This document shows positions 28,180 through 42,439 of a stretch of 64,000 bases of DNA, piece after piece. Source of the stretch: Coniferiporia sulphurascens (taxonomy: Eukaryota; Basidiomycota; Agaricomycetes; Hymenochaetales; Hymenochaetaceae); assembly GCA_002794785.1 (NCBI GenBank), contig NBBA01000005.1, forward strand, positions 868,001-932,000, in the 5' to 3' direction. Both the position numbers and the translations under genes were made by a program. Each line of letters opens with the position of its first letter. Position 1 is the first letter of the stretch. Under the pieces are notes generated by a model. It was not told where the DNA came from. It saw only the letters and a program-made list of their open reading frames with translations, and did no database searches.

Positions 28180-30855
28180 ATGGAGGTACCCGACGAATGG
28201 AGAGAATCCGATCGAGCGCGCCGGCGTAAGTCAGACGTCCAGGAGAAGGTGTGTCGTCTCGTCTCTTGTGTGTATACCAGCACTTCCCAGACGCGACCGA
28301 TCTTGCTCTCTTCTAGTTCTACAATTTTTTGAACCGATCGGCACAGTCTCTAAGTCGTTCCAACTCGCAGACACGGACGCGCCGCGCGAAGGACAAAGAG
28401 ACAAACGATACAGATTGCGATGTGCCTCGAGTACCTCACGCTGCTGCGTCGCGACAGCCTGTCCTCTCCAGCTCAGCAGAAAAGACTGCGGCGAAGTACG
28501 CATCTATCCACTCTACTCATACGCACCGCACAGCTGGCACTCTCAAGATCCCTACTGAGCAGTACAAATCCTCCTCGCCCCCTCTTTCTCCCCGCTCACA
28601 ACACCGGCATCATCCTGTACCATATTCGTCCCAGTCAAATGCTATTATAGCATACTCCTATAATACTCCTCCGCAAACCCCTTCAAGCTCCCGGAATCCC
28701 TCCTTTCCATCGTCCCCTTCATCTCCGACTGCCGGCAGGGGCGCGTCTGGTGCAGACCTGCTCCTCAACCGCCCCCTTGCACGTCCAATCACGCCCTCAA
28801 ACTCCTCGTCGGCGGGCCGGAAGGTTCTTGGGATCCTTCTCCCCTCGCCAAAGTTCAAAAAGGCCGCCCTGGCGGAGGACGAATCTCACAGACGCGACAC
28901 TCACAAAAACCGGACCGGTTCAGGTTCCTCGAACGAACCGCTCCTGCAGACTGAGTCTCGTTCGAGTGAGCATAGTCGTACGGATCCCATAGTAAGCACG
29001 AGCATTGAACAGAGTTCGACGATTCGATACACGCAAACGAAGGCTGTCCCGGCCGGTCGGACGCAGAGTGTCCAGCCTGTCAACACAACGTCAATCCGTA
29101 CCCAACGCGCCGTTATACATCGTGATAAGGCGTCGTCTCCCCCAGCAACCGCATCACGCAGGGGCACTCCGAAACTCGACTTCTGGAGGTCAATAACACC
29201 GCGCCCGCCATCTGCACAGGGTGAGAGGGACAAAGGCAAGCAACGAACCGTTTCTCCTGATTCAACCAATGGAGTTAAGGAGATGGCAAGACTCCACATA
29301 CCCCAGCCCCGTGCGCCCGTGACGTTCTTGCCACCGACGGTCCCACAGCTACAGCGAACGCCGCCGACGCCAAAGAAGGGCGAGCGGAGAGAGTCTCGTG
29401 CTTCTCCGCGTGTAGACTCGTTCATGTCCGATTCGATGCCCCTCCCTCAAGTCCATCAGGATCATTTGACTCCCCCTCCAACAAACAATGATTCTGTATT
29501 AACGCGGCATCCTGCCTTTGCCCCAAGCGATCCGAAGCATACGCAGACGTCTACACCCCGTCCCAGGGAGTCAAAACCTGCACCTGCTATTGGCATACAG
29601 CGCTCTCGCTCAGCGCCTGGTGCGAGTCGCGGACGCATGTCCCCCTGTCTACGCATCCCATCGCCAAAGTTTTTAAACAAGGATAGAGACAGAAGCAAGG
29701 AGAGGGAGCGTGAAAAGGACGCACAGCGCGAGAAGCGACGCGTAACTCCTGAGAGTGTCGGTGCACCGATTCTACGTGATACACGCCTACATGTTCCCGT
29801 GGTTGAGAAGAACCAGGGTCCCGGTTTGAAGACGACACCGCCAAAACCATCGATGACTCACATGCGACGTGCAGCTCACGGGAGCTTCGATTTTGAACGA
29901 CCTGGTTCGCGCAGTAGCTCGAAAAGTGGACAATCCGACTCGCGAGGCACGCATACTGATGATGAAAAAGAGGGTGGAGGTGTGGAGGTCCGAGGCGGGA
30001 GAAAGGACCCAGTGCCAACGACAAAGGTTATCGAGCCCCTGATACTCAAGCACAAAGCATCGAGCCCAGTTCCTCCGTTACCGACATCCCGTCCGAAGCC
30101 TCGCAGTCCTCCGCCCAACCGAACTCGCAGTCCGCTAGCTACCTCACCAGCGAGCGCCGATCACTCTCACACGAACTCGGCTCACACTGACGTCGATGAC
30201 AGCGCCCTCCCTAGACTCTCAAGCAGTCTCGGGCGGCGGAATACAGGGAGTAGTAATCATCGGACGCATCGGTCCCAGGGAGCACTTCCGGTATTCTCTT
30301 TTGAACCCGCTGCACCGCAGTCGTCGTCTACGACGAAACCAACGCGCGATGCGAGTGTTCGGAGCGGCCTATTTGTCGACCCACATACAGGCTTAATGTG
30401 GGCGCCGACGCGCCTAAAGGACAATGCTATCCCAGAAGACGGCACACATGTGCATTTCTCAGGCGGTGCCCGCGCCCGGTCTCCGGGCGTCAGTGGGAGC
30501 CAGAAGATGTCACGCTACTGTGAGGACAAGACCGAGGCAAACTCGTCCCACATGGAAGAAGCAACGGCTGTCATCGCGCAGTTCAGGAGTGCACTGGACG
30601 ACGCAGGGTTCGCTACGCTTCAAAAGTGTGAGTTTATTGAATACGATGCAACATTAGTAACACCCATGACCTTGCTTGTTTTTCCTTCTTTTAGACGTGC
30701 GTCGTTACGACGCGCAGATAATTCCGTTAGAAGGTGCGGCTGGTCTCCTCGTACGCGTGCAGCGCCTACTCGAGACGTCTGCACCCCGAGTTGATAATCG
30801 CCGCAAACGCCAGCTGCTAGACAGCTTTATTCAAGTCGTCAGCCAGGTCAGCTAG
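28180..30855 (+). CDS. Large disordered Ser/Pro/Arg-rich protein of unknown function
   Basis: I do not recognise this family. The start is inferred at ATG 28180: MEVPDEWRESDRARRRKSD, an intron at about 28249-28317, then FYNFLNRSAQSLSRSNS and a long exon. A second intron near 30627-30695 leads to a short final exon reading YVRRYDAQIIPLEGAAG then LLVRVQRLLETSAP, NRRKRQLLDSF, stop TAG 30853-30855. Total length is about 850 residues. Most is disordered with many SP/TP sites and basic Lys-Glu-Arg runs (KDRDRSKEREREKDAQREKR near 29690). The C-terminal 100 residues look folded: GLFVDPHTGLMWAPTRLKDN, then an amphipathic helix MEEATAVIAQFRSALDDAGF. That end is the likely functional module. A scaffold or signalling role is possible but not shown. 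Confidence 0.75.
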
Positions 30856-31405
30856 CCCCTACCGGCCTATTTCTTTAGATCTCTTCCCATATTTCAGTGT
30901 ATTTGGTTCCTCCCTCTTCCTTATAATTTTTTAGTTCTTTGTTTAGGCTATTTTCCCCCTATATCTCCTGCTCTTCATTTCTGGGTATTTTTGTTTGTGA
31001 CGTTGCATATATACGCTATCTACGCTTTCCCCTGTGATCCTTTGACCCGTTCGCTATGCCCTTGCAGAGTTGCCCATGATTCCTTACGGCCAGATGTTCA
31101 GCTGATGATATAGTCATGTTTTGTTCGTTACGATGCTGTCCGATATTTCACGTCATCATGCTCGGTCCTATTTGCTGCTTGCGTTATTTTCCTTTCAGTA
31201 CGTTATCACTTACGGTGTTGGTCCACCTTAATGTTGAGTCTATAAAAGATTGACAAGCCAAGTGGCTTGCATTACAATAGTGTACTACATTCGGTAAACA
31301 GCAGAAAAAGGTGATGATATACAAGCCTCTGCTAAAGTAGCTTTGAGGCGCCCGCAATCGTACATGAGGAATGCAAAAAGGTTTCGACTGAATCTGGGGT
31401 AAAGT
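30856..31405. other. Convergent 3' intergenic region
   Basis: About 550 bp between the stop of the disordered protein and the stop of DID2. It is T-rich just after 30860, as in a 3' UTR. No gene or repeat is seen. Confidence 0.6.
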
Positions 31406-32275
31406 TCAAGTGGCAGGCCTCAACGCGCGCAGTCTCTCTGCCAGATTTGAGTCCTCCTCACGAACTCTCTCGTTGTTGGGGAGTTCGGCAACCGTTCCCT
31501 CGAGGTTTTTCGAACCCATCTCATGCTGAAGTTCAATGTTGGCCTCTTCGGCAACCCGCTGCATAAGTAAGTCGACCTCATCCTGGGGCATGGACACAGC
31601 GGTTGTGCTCGAGATGGTATCCTCCATGTACGATGTTTGCACGTCAAGATCTGAGAACTGCGACTCAAATTTGTCCATGACAAGAGAGATCTGTGTGATT
31701 GATCATCTCAATGCAACGCCTAACAACGGAAGGTTAAAACAGGGATCGCACCTTCTCGATGTTCATAGTGTCCATGGCCTTATCCATGCCCTTGACGACG
31801 GAGGTCATATTGCCAGTCACTTGGCGCATCGTCACCGCAGTCTCGACGCGGCTCGCGACGGCGTCGATACGGCTCGCGAGCTTCAGTAAATTGAGGCCTT
31901 CAGTCTTCTTTCGGATTGCGTTTTGCGCATAGATGCGCGCGCCATCATTGTTGCCCTGCTGTAGGGCCTATGACGGCCAGGAGGAGCATACGTGAGCTAC
32001 TCGATGGTGAAGTGACGATATAAGTAAACACCGGCACACCTTCTTCACTTTCCCTTTCTCTATTCTCTCGTCCTTTTCTGCTTTCTTAGCTTGCCTGCTA
32101 AGAGACTTTGCAGTGAACTGGATGTGCAGGGCCAAGAACATGAATCAGTCCGGTCGGGCTTCCACGCTGTGGGAAACTAACCTTGAGCTGGAACAAACTC
32201 TCTAAACAGAAAGCGGTTACTACGAAGCTTTATGTGTGAGAGCAGAAATAGACAATTACTTTCGAGGTTGCTCAT
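31406..32275 (-). CDS. DID2: ESCRT-III accessory protein Did2/CHMP1
   Basis: This small coiled-coil ESCRT-III protein recruits Vps4 for ESCRT disassembly at endosomes. Spliced start: a 16-nt first exon (32260-32275, MSNLE), a 20-nt second exon (32182-32201, SLFQLK), then [60 protein letters not shown] and [20 protein letters not shown]. The C-terminus [10 protein letters not shown] is a MIM1-type motif that binds the Vps4 MIT domain. Length is about 200 residues, normal for the family. The two tiny leading exons make the true start invisible in simple open-frame scans. The stop TGA is at 31406-31408. It is divergent from the synaptojanin-like gene. Confidence 0.94.
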
Positions 32276-32462
32276 TGTCAACGAGTGAATGTAACAGTGT
32301 ACGGAAGCAAGTCGCTCTATTGGTGCGACGTACAGTGCGCACAGCAATATATAACCGTGACGAAGCCCGATACTGGTTATTACGTACGCGCCCGACGCGT
32401 CCCCACATCCGCACTGGAAACATCGGAGTCGGAGTCGGTCACCGTTGCGGTGAACGCGCGAA
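32276..32462. promoter_or_regulatory. 187-bp bidirectional promoter region (DID2 / synaptojanin-like)
   Basis: This is the space between two divergent start codons. It contains ATTGG at 32319-32323, an inverted CCAAT box. The role is inferred from position. Confidence 0.5.
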
Positions 32463-35400
32463 ATGCATCTATATCTTAAAGATGACCGCAGTAGCCAGCG
32501 TACTCTCGTCCTCTGCACGGGCACCGAGGACGAACGTGCTGGCTGTCCAAGTCGTGCGCTCGTCTTTCGCTGCATGGAGGGCAACGCCTCAAAAGTCATC
32601 GTCGAGTTTCTTCCTAATGACATCGACCTCAGCTGCGCAGTCAGGTTGACGACCAGGAGAGTCAAAGGCTGTCTTGGTCTTATCAATATCGGCGATGGTA
32701 CGTGTAGTCAGGACTGTAGATTATCGCTCAAACGCTGACCGCTGGGCCCGACGCTTGCTCAGACACATTTATGGCAGTAATTTTGTCCGCAACGGAAGTT
32801 GGAAATATGCGTTCCCAGAACGGCGCACCAGAGCTTGTTGCACGTATCCATGATGTCGGCTTCTATTCGCTCAACTCCAATGTCTGGGATAGCCTACCTA
32901 CCGGGACGGATGCGCTAGTAGCCACAAATAATGAAAACGAAGAATATAATATGCGTGACCCGTACGCGCAGAACAATGCGCAGGCCGCTGTCTTCGAACA
33001 CCCATGCTCGCCGCTTATGAAGATCCTCTCGTCCGGCTCTTTCTATTATGCGCTTTCGCCACAATGGGACATCTCCTCGCGACTCTCTCGACGTATAGTA
33101 AAGGGAAAGCAGATCGGGGGAGACTCGATCTCGTATGACGAGCGTTTCTTATGGAACGAATATATCGTACGAAGCCTTCTCGACTTCCGAGAAAAATTGG
33201 ACCATCAAGAACGACTCGGAATGGACCGCTGTCAATTTATTGTGAGTTGTTGTCCTCATTCGGTAAATCCTACATTTTACACCTGGAGCAGGTTTTGGCT
33301 ATCCAAGGATATGTCGGAACTTTTCCGGTCCCCCTTCCTGCGCCACCGACGAATGGGGCCCCGGTTCTTGCTACTATATCACTCATCTCCCGTCTCGGAT
33401 GGAAACGTGCGGGAACCCGCTTTAATACGCGTGGGATAGACGACGACGGGAACACCGCTAATTTCGTAGAGGTGTGGCCTTCTCCCTCTCTACCTCATGA
33501 CCACAAATTAGAAGTTATACCAGACAGAGACTATTTTCAACACGGACGAGAACTGCTTTAGTTACGCCCAGGTCCGCGGAAGTGTGCCACGTACGTCGCC
33601 TTCGCGAGCCTCCGTTACCTCGGTATTAACTTCTTCTTAGTTTTTTGGGAGCAACAGGGTCTGCAGACGTTCGGTCAGCGCATTCAAATTACACGACCCC
33701 ACGCCTCCCAACCGGCGTTCGAGAAACACTTCGCGAACCTTGTCGAAGAGTACAACAGTGTGCATGCAATTAATCTCCTGGGTTCAAAGGAAAACGAAGC
33801 AATCCTATCTGCCGCGTATACACAGCATTTATATGCGGCGCGCAACGCTGTGTTCGGCAACGACATCAGTATAACTCACTTCGATTTCCACGCTGCCGTA
33901 CGAATTGGCGGGCATGAGAGCGTATTACGAGAACTAAAGTGAGTTATGGGTTCTTCTGACTGTAGTAAGGGAACATGCTCAGGCGGGTTTATCTCTAAGA
34001 CGGCAAGAGGGAATACAAGACAACACGGACAAATTTGGATACACGCTATTTGATTCATCGTTACAAGAAGTGGTCATAGAGCAAAGCGGTGTTTTCCGAA
34101 CAAACTGTCTGGATTGGTTGGTCCATACTCTATCCATTTCTCATATGTTAATGAGCATTTTCCATGCAGTCTTGACCGCACAAACTTTGTTCAAGATATC
34201 CTTTCCAGGACTTCTCTCGAGCAGTACTTTTTTCTTGTCCGTCCTGAATGGATTGGGTCCGGTTCTCTGTGGACAAAGCTAAGGGAGCTGTGGGCTGAGA
34301 ATGGGGATGCGCTTTCACGAATATATGCTGGGACTGGTGCTTTAAATACAAGCTTTACCAGAAGTGGAAAACGCACCCTAGGAGGTGAGTCTTTGACTAG
34401 ATACTCGCGGGGATCCCGATTAATGTTAATTCTATCCCAAGGATTACTGTCCGACGCAACGAAGAGTGTGTCACGCGCTTATATCAATAACTTTCAGGAC
34501 AAGAGTAAACAAACAGCCATTGACATGTTTCTTGTAAGTCAAACAATGGAGCTCCTGCTATTTGCGGAAGCCGATTGAAGTCAAACAGGGAAACCTCTCC
34601 CACCAACGAGCCGTGACAATCTACGATCCTGTCCATGACACCGTCAATGCCGCCTTGGCTCGGAGGTATGGCGAATATTTTGTATGATTAGCCAAAGTGG
34701 TTGATATCTGGTGAAGGCTATCCGAGTATTCATCGACGAAAATGGGCACTATATTCGTCGGAACTTGGAATTTAAACGGACGGGTCAGCTTTGTCTCATC
34801 AAAATAATAGTATTTTGCTAGTCTAAGAATTTTTTTTTCGTTCTCAGCCGCCATCGGAGTCGTTATTGCCATGGCTATTTCCCCGACAAAGTACGTCAGC
34901 ACGTCGCTTTTCCGTAATCCCAGCTAACCCGCGTCGGGTCAGATTATGACGAGTAAGCAATGCTACTGCCTTGGCATACAAGGTCCACTCATTATGGATA
35001 GACCTGATATGCTTGTTCTTGGCTTCCAAGAAATCGTACCCCTGACCGCACAACAGATCATTCAGACCGATCCCGAGAAAAGGTATGTGATACACGAATT
35101 TACATAATAGTGAGACTAACAATAAATGAAGACGAATCTGGGAAAATGCGATTACCGAAACATTGGAACGTCGACCCAGTAAAAAGACTGATTACATTTT
35201 GCTTCGCAGCGAACAAGTGGGGCATTTTTCTTATAACAAACCCGATTTTTAAGACCTTCATTACCTCTATGCAGCTTGTAGGCACCGCACTGCTCGTTTT
35301 TGTGAAAGCTGCATTACTTGGCTCCATTCGAAACGTTGAGGCTACTACGAGGAAGACTGGACTCAGGGGAATGTCGGGCAACAAGGGTGCTGTGGGCATA

Positions 35401-36593
35401 CGCCTTGATTTTTACGACACGAGCTTTTGCTTCCTGACTGCGCACCTTGCGGCTGGACACTCGAACGTGGAAGAGCGCAATGCAGACTACAGAACAATCG
35501 TCAACGGATTGTCCTTCCTGAAAGGAAAGACGATCGATAGCCACGAGTGAGTTTGAGAAGACTGTGTACTGTGTCCTGACCTACTGACCGGAATAATGTA
35601 GTAATGTAATATGGCTTGCTGACACGAACTATCGCATCGACATGGATAACGGTGTCGTTCGGGCAATGTCCGAATCAGATGATCTAGACATTCTAGTTGG
35701 CGCAGACCAACTGAAAAGGGCCATGGACTCGCAGGCCGTTTTCGTTGGCTATGAGGAAGGCCCGCTCCTGTTCCGACCGACGTACAAGTACGATTTGCAC
35801 TCACAAAGGTACGATACAAGTGAAAAGGCACGAATCCCTGCATGGACAGGTAAGGTGTTTTTTTACGATTTACCAGTCGCAGATTGAGCATAGTGTTTTT
35901 CAGATCGCATTCTGTATAAAGGGGCCGAACTAGATCTCGTTGTATATTCCAGGGCGGAATTGCTGGGCTCAGACCATCGGCCTGGTAAGGTCCGTCGATC
36001 CTTTCAATTTCTGGACTAACGAGAGTTGTGATTTGCGCAGTATTCTCGATTTTCCGTGCGGAAGTACGCGTGATTGACATTGCGAAGCGAAATGCGCTGC
36101 TCCGATTGCTTCTGGACAGTGTAGTATCAACACGTCCTGACGAAAAACTTGATGAAAAGCTTGCAATGATGACTTTGGAAAACGATCCTGAAAATCGTGA
36201 GTAAAACGGACGCCACGCTGATATTGATTGTCACTGACATGCGTCTATAAGCACCTCCACCTAGTTCTGAAGAACATGCTTGGTGGATTGATGCAGGTGC
36301 GTCTGTCTATTCATTTGAGACGTCATCAAATCTGACAATCATCTCCCTTAGATCACCCAGATGGGGTCTACGCTACTGAAGACGTACTTTCAAACATCCG
36401 AGACTTTCCTCCGAATCCATTCGAGTCTTCATCCAGCACTTCATTATCTTCGCCCTCATCGTCGGACGAAGAGTTATACACCGATGCTCTAACTTTGGCG
36501 ACGCCAACAATGGTGCCAAAAACCAGAAAACCACCTCCGCCGCCTCCATCGCGCAACACAAAGCCCAGTTTGACATCTCCAGAAACCATCTAG
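32463..36593 (+). CDS. Synaptojanin-like phosphoinositide phosphatase (SAC plus 5-phosphatase)
   Basis: This two-domain enzyme removes 4- and 5-phosphates from PI(4,5)P2 and related lipids at sites of endocytosis (yeast Inp51/52/53). SAC domain: start [12 protein letters not shown] at ATG 32463, [45 protein letters not shown], and the catalytic CX5RT motif [15 protein letters not shown], which is split by an intron of about 56 nt just before 34193. The Cys and Arg are both present, so the SAC domain should be active, unlike yeast Inp51. 5-phosphatase domain: [69 protein letters not shown] and GSDHRPVFS. The tail ends in PPPPPPS, a possible SH3 ligand; the stop TAG is at 36591-36593. It has many exons and is intact. 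Confidence 0.93.
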
Positions 36594-37128
36594 ATAGATC
36601 TTTCTGTAACTCACTGTTGTACTATACTTAACTCCGTAATAATTTGTCTGTGCTTTCTTAGAGCTTTCCTTTCAGAAATCCCATAGTACCGGAATGCAAC
36701 CCGGCCTTGCTATAAACATGATACAGTGAGCGATATAGAAAAAGGACGATCGCGAGAATCCTCCTTTGTCATTTGTTGCGCTCAACACCCAACTACACAG
36801 TCCATGCGCAGGGTTATCTAAAATACAAACATCAGGCAGACCTGGGCAAATAAAAGAGTATGCTGTCATAGCAGTATTATGTAAATTTGCGGCATCCGTC
36901 ACCATCGGCTACTACAAATATGAGTACTTGAACAAGTTTGTGCTAATAAAACCATCATCGCGGAGGACGTATGCTCTTATAAACGTCTTAGAGCATTTGA
37001 GGTGGGGCTACTCACGGCAGTCAACGATGAACCAATGCCATCACGCCCATGAAACCAAGAATGAGACGAAGGCTCGGACAGCGTATATGTATATGAGCGG
37101 TATGCAGTCTAAAGTAGTGGCAGGCAAT
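36594..37128. other. Convergent 3' intergenic region
   Basis: About 535 bp between the convergent stops of the synaptojanin-like gene and SF3A3. An antisense open frame (36766-37296) crosses into the SF3A3 end but lacks family features. No other element is seen. Confidence 0.6.
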
Positions 37129-38970
37129 TCAAATAAGACCTTGTTTCTTGAGGTCCTCATATGTTTTGCGGTTGTAGACATTACCCTCATCATCTTCGAG
37201 TTCCTCCATGGTCTCCTGTTGGAAGATCTCTTGCTTCCCCTCTCGTTTCAACTTCTCGGCCACTACAAAAACAAAGTTCGTCAGAACACAACATAAGTCT
37301 GCCGCAGGTACGATGACGTACAAGTCAATGCATCTTCAATCCGCGTTATTTCATGGAAATGCTTGGTGTTTGGCAGACCCAGTGCTCGCATACCAAATGC
37401 ATGCCGTGACTCCTGGAAATGTCGATCGAAGTTTTTCCTATATGAAAAGCGCTGACTTCAGACTAGAAGCGAGTTGCACACTGAAAAGCTCCTACCTGCC
37501 CATGTATACGTGATCTGAGCAAATTTCGCATCGGTACTCAACACCGAGTCCATGAAGTTTATATAACCAGTAGGGTATAGGTTTCCCGTCCCATCCTAGA
37601 GGAAGTTTCAACGGATTATATATCCGTTCCTCTTCCTCTTCCTCCTCTTCATTGGCATTATCGTCTGCATTTGCGGTCGGTGCAGGGGCCACTGAAGGTC
37701 TTTCGGTGAGTTCCGCTTCACGCTCCTTTGCTGTCAGAGAAAATCGTCGTTCCACGTTCGACTTCGTCTCAGACACCGTTGATACGAGAGACGCAAGGAG
37801 TGATGTCGCGAGAAAAGTGAGCCGAGCCGACGACCATATTCTTGATTCCTTGGCATTATTGTGGTGGCTCGATTGACCGTCCAAAGTCGTACCATTTGGG
37901 TTAACGGACGGCGTCTCAGAGGTAGCTTGACGCGCAACAGCTTTGACATGTTTCTTAGAAGTAAGATGGGCATCGTAAACGGTCTGCTTCGAGTAATGCT
38001 TTTGACCTTTAAAACGACATGAGTCATAGAACACGACGCATAAACAGTAGTACCTACAAGCGCTACACCAGATACCTTCTCCTTCCAAATTCCCCGTTCC
38101 GTTGGCTTTAGTTCCTTCGGAATCCGACCAACCAGGTACTTTTTTGTCCGACCACAAAGAGTCGAATTCCAGTTCGGCTAGCTTTTGCTGAGTCGCTACG
38201 TCAACAAGTGGTTGGGTTTTTTTCGAGAAAGACAAAATATATGAGTGGAGGGCAGTGATATAACTGCAACATGAACAATTAGGTTGAGGACCGGAGCAGC
38301 AGTGCTGATGACTGCTTACGTTTCATATTCCTTCGAGTACCGTGTTTCCCTTGGAATCTCTTGATGTATAAGGCCGTGCTCCGCCGCTGCAAGCGCGTCA
38401 AGATATTGCAAATATGAAAGTCGCTTGACGATGTTTTTTAAATTAATGTATGCTGTATGGTGGACGTAAAGATCGAGATAGCGTCCGTAAGATTCTTCGC
38501 CGGAGAAGAGCAAAGATATAGCTGAAAGACATGGGTAAGACAGGCAGAGAAAGTGTCAATACAAAAAGACGCTTACGGTCTTCCTCTTCGTAGTCGTCAC
38601 CATCGGCCTCCCCTACATCATTGTCAACTAGTGCTGCAAGTTCCAGCTCAAAACCTCCAACAACCTGGTCAGGGTACTTGAGGTGGTACTCCTTGATTTT
38701 TGACAGCCTCGAGTAGAACTCGGTCATATCATCAAGTTTGTAGCCTGAGATGGCGTCTATTTCGGCCTTTCTCGTAACTTCATCCTGGTAAATATTGTGG
38801 AGGGTGTGCGCGCGGGAAGTTATACGGTCGAGAATCTGAGAGGCCTTATGCTCGTTGGCAAGCTTGGTACGCTGGGTTGAGTGAGGTTTCGACAGGACCG
38901 TCGCTAAGGCGCGCTCGAACCTTTCTATCTCCTCGTGCGTTTGTCGTTGTACTTCGACGATTGAGTCCAT
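37129..38970 (-). CDS. PRP9: Splicing factor 3A subunit 3 (Prp9/SF3a60)
   Basis: This is a U2 snRNP SF3a subunit needed for prespliceosome assembly. It starts at ATG 38970 ([20 protein letters not shown]). Family blocks in order: [51 protein letters not shown], the first C2H2-like finger [20 protein letters not shown] with [23 protein letters not shown], then the matrin-type zinc finger [20 protein letters not shown], and the end [20 protein letters not shown] (with DDEGN in this copy). A short intron whose donor lies inside the CSAC segment must be removed to restore the first finger. It has an acidic run of eight Glu. The stop TGA is at 37129-37131. It is divergent from FAL1. Confidence 0.95.
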
Positions 38971-39156
38971 GGCCGTTGGCGCGAAATTCAAACGGTGAGC
39001 TCGAGAATGTCGGCGGGTGCAAGAGCAGCGTAAGGTGTGCCCGAAAAGGAATATTTACAACTCCGACCGACCTCTTCCGCCAATAGCAGCGTCCAAAACT
39101 TTCGGCCCAACTACGACTTCAAGCTCGTAACCTCGTCAGACCCGTTCTTCTACAAA
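38971..39156. promoter_or_regulatory. 186-bp bidirectional promoter region (SF3A3 / FAL1)
   Basis: This is the space between two divergent start codons. It contains a CCAAT box at 39080-39084. The promoter role is inferred from position. Confidence 0.5.
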
Positions 39157-40789
<1,633 letters not shown>

Positions 40790-42439
40790 ATAATGCCCTG
40801 GAAGACTCTTTGGTGTAAGGGATTGTGATCGGTCTATCCCCGATTCTTGCTACATCTAGATTTCGATATCAGCCCCCTTTCCGTCTCCTCCTGAGCTAAG
40901 GTCCCGGTTTTCGGCCCACGGTCCTTTTTGACCTGGCTTGTTAATTATGGCGTGCTGCGATTGAAGATTCTATGAGTTCGATATGTACGCCACTGACTGC
41001 AAAAAGAATTACAACTAGTTTATGTTGCCATAGACTGGGCGTACTTATTCCTCATTACCCACGCGTGTATATATTGTTACTGCATCTGCAAATCAACCTG
41101 TGTACTCTATCTGACATTTTAGGTGTACCGGGTAAGAAGCCGACGAGATGCACATGGAATGGAGTAAAATCCTCTTGAGTCTTCCCTCGCTAACTCCCTG
41201 CGGTCCAAGAACGATGGTGGAAGGATTCTCAGGATTCAGGGTTAAGTCCGCCGAGCAGCGCCACGACAGTAAACCAGGTATGCGATATCGAGCTCCCTAT
41301 ACCTATAAATACTAATTTGCGGGTTTGCAACTTCGAATTTCAATAAAGATTACTCCGAGCCAATCAATCGCCTCCAGACCAAAGTGGGAGTAACTTGAAG
41401 AAGTCTGATGTCAATAATGTTCTTGCCTTGGCCTTTTCCCAAACCTTACAACTCGATTCAGGAAGCTCTATCTGCGAGAAATGGACTTTGTAGTGGTTGC
41501 AGGGGTTCAGCTCCCCCGAGCCGGAACAAAGTGGGCGCTGCTCCTGACTGGATATTCCGGGATATCGTTTTAGATCATGCAACTCTGTTCTCCTCGAAGG
41601 CTTGGCCGCGGCGAGTCTTGATGGAGAATGCAGATCGCAGGAAATCCCAGTACTTTGCTTACTACCGTGACCGTCCTTTTCCTGGCTTTCAAGGTTATCG
41701 AGCGCGCAGACCCTTTACCTTCTGGAAGGGGTTATTGAACATCCAGCTCTGCGCAGAGGCTTACTCAACCCCCTTTGATTACTTCGGGTTAAGATAGCAT
41801 TCGACTTTTCGGTCGCCTGGTAAAGTGCTCCTGGGCGACTTTCCCCCGTCAGTGGGCTATCTGTGGTCCCGCTACATCACGGGCCCTCCACCAAGTCAAG
41901 CGCGCCTACTATTCGGAAACCACCCAAGCGTGCAAAACGTCTTTTTTAGGACATCCTACAGACGAATATGGCGATGGAATGTGTATTCACCGGTGCATTC
42001 GAAGCCATGCCTTTCTTGGCGCGGAAGCCCGCATCGACCGCCCTGGGCGCGATCATTGGTCGAAGAATTTGGCGACAACTCAAATCGAAGCTTATTCAAT
42101 GATAAGAGCACTAAAAACCCGTTTCGTGCTTAGTGCCTGCGAAGTCCTGCGGCTTCTCTCAAACTATACCTGAATAATGCCATTCAATAGCCCGTCTCAT
42201 ATGAGCCTCGGTCCTCTTTCGGAAACCTGGGCATATGACAACTGCGAGCCCGAAGTGCAACCTACCTGTGGCGTGGCTCACCGGGCATTGGATTTAAGCC
42301 TGTCGTTCGCATCCACTTTTCTCTGTCGCTTCCTGCAGTCTTTTCGCGTTTATTTTAGTCCTGTGCCAAAAGCTTAAATACTCCTCACAATCTCACCCCC
42401 TCAACGTATCCCGCTCGCTGATATCCCCCCTCCAAAACG
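40790..42439. other. Gene-poor interval after FAL1
   Basis: About 1.65 kb without a recognisable gene. Open frames at 41408-41797 and 41825-42133 (plus) start with ATG or near-cognate codons but are rich in Trp, Tyr, Arg and Pro, with no family signature and no matching splice structure, so I do not call them. The last 100 bp hold the promoter of the small cysteine-rich gene. Confidence 0.5.

Noticed and set aside
32177..32686. Minus-strand frame of 169 codons across the DID2/synaptojanin gap
   Set aside because: Starts inside the synaptojanin first exon; only its MSNLE part is real and belongs to DID2.
41408..42133. Two plus-strand frames of 129 and 102 codons after FAL1
   Set aside because: Trp/Tyr/Arg-rich composition typical of non-coding frames, no family signature, no continuing exon found.
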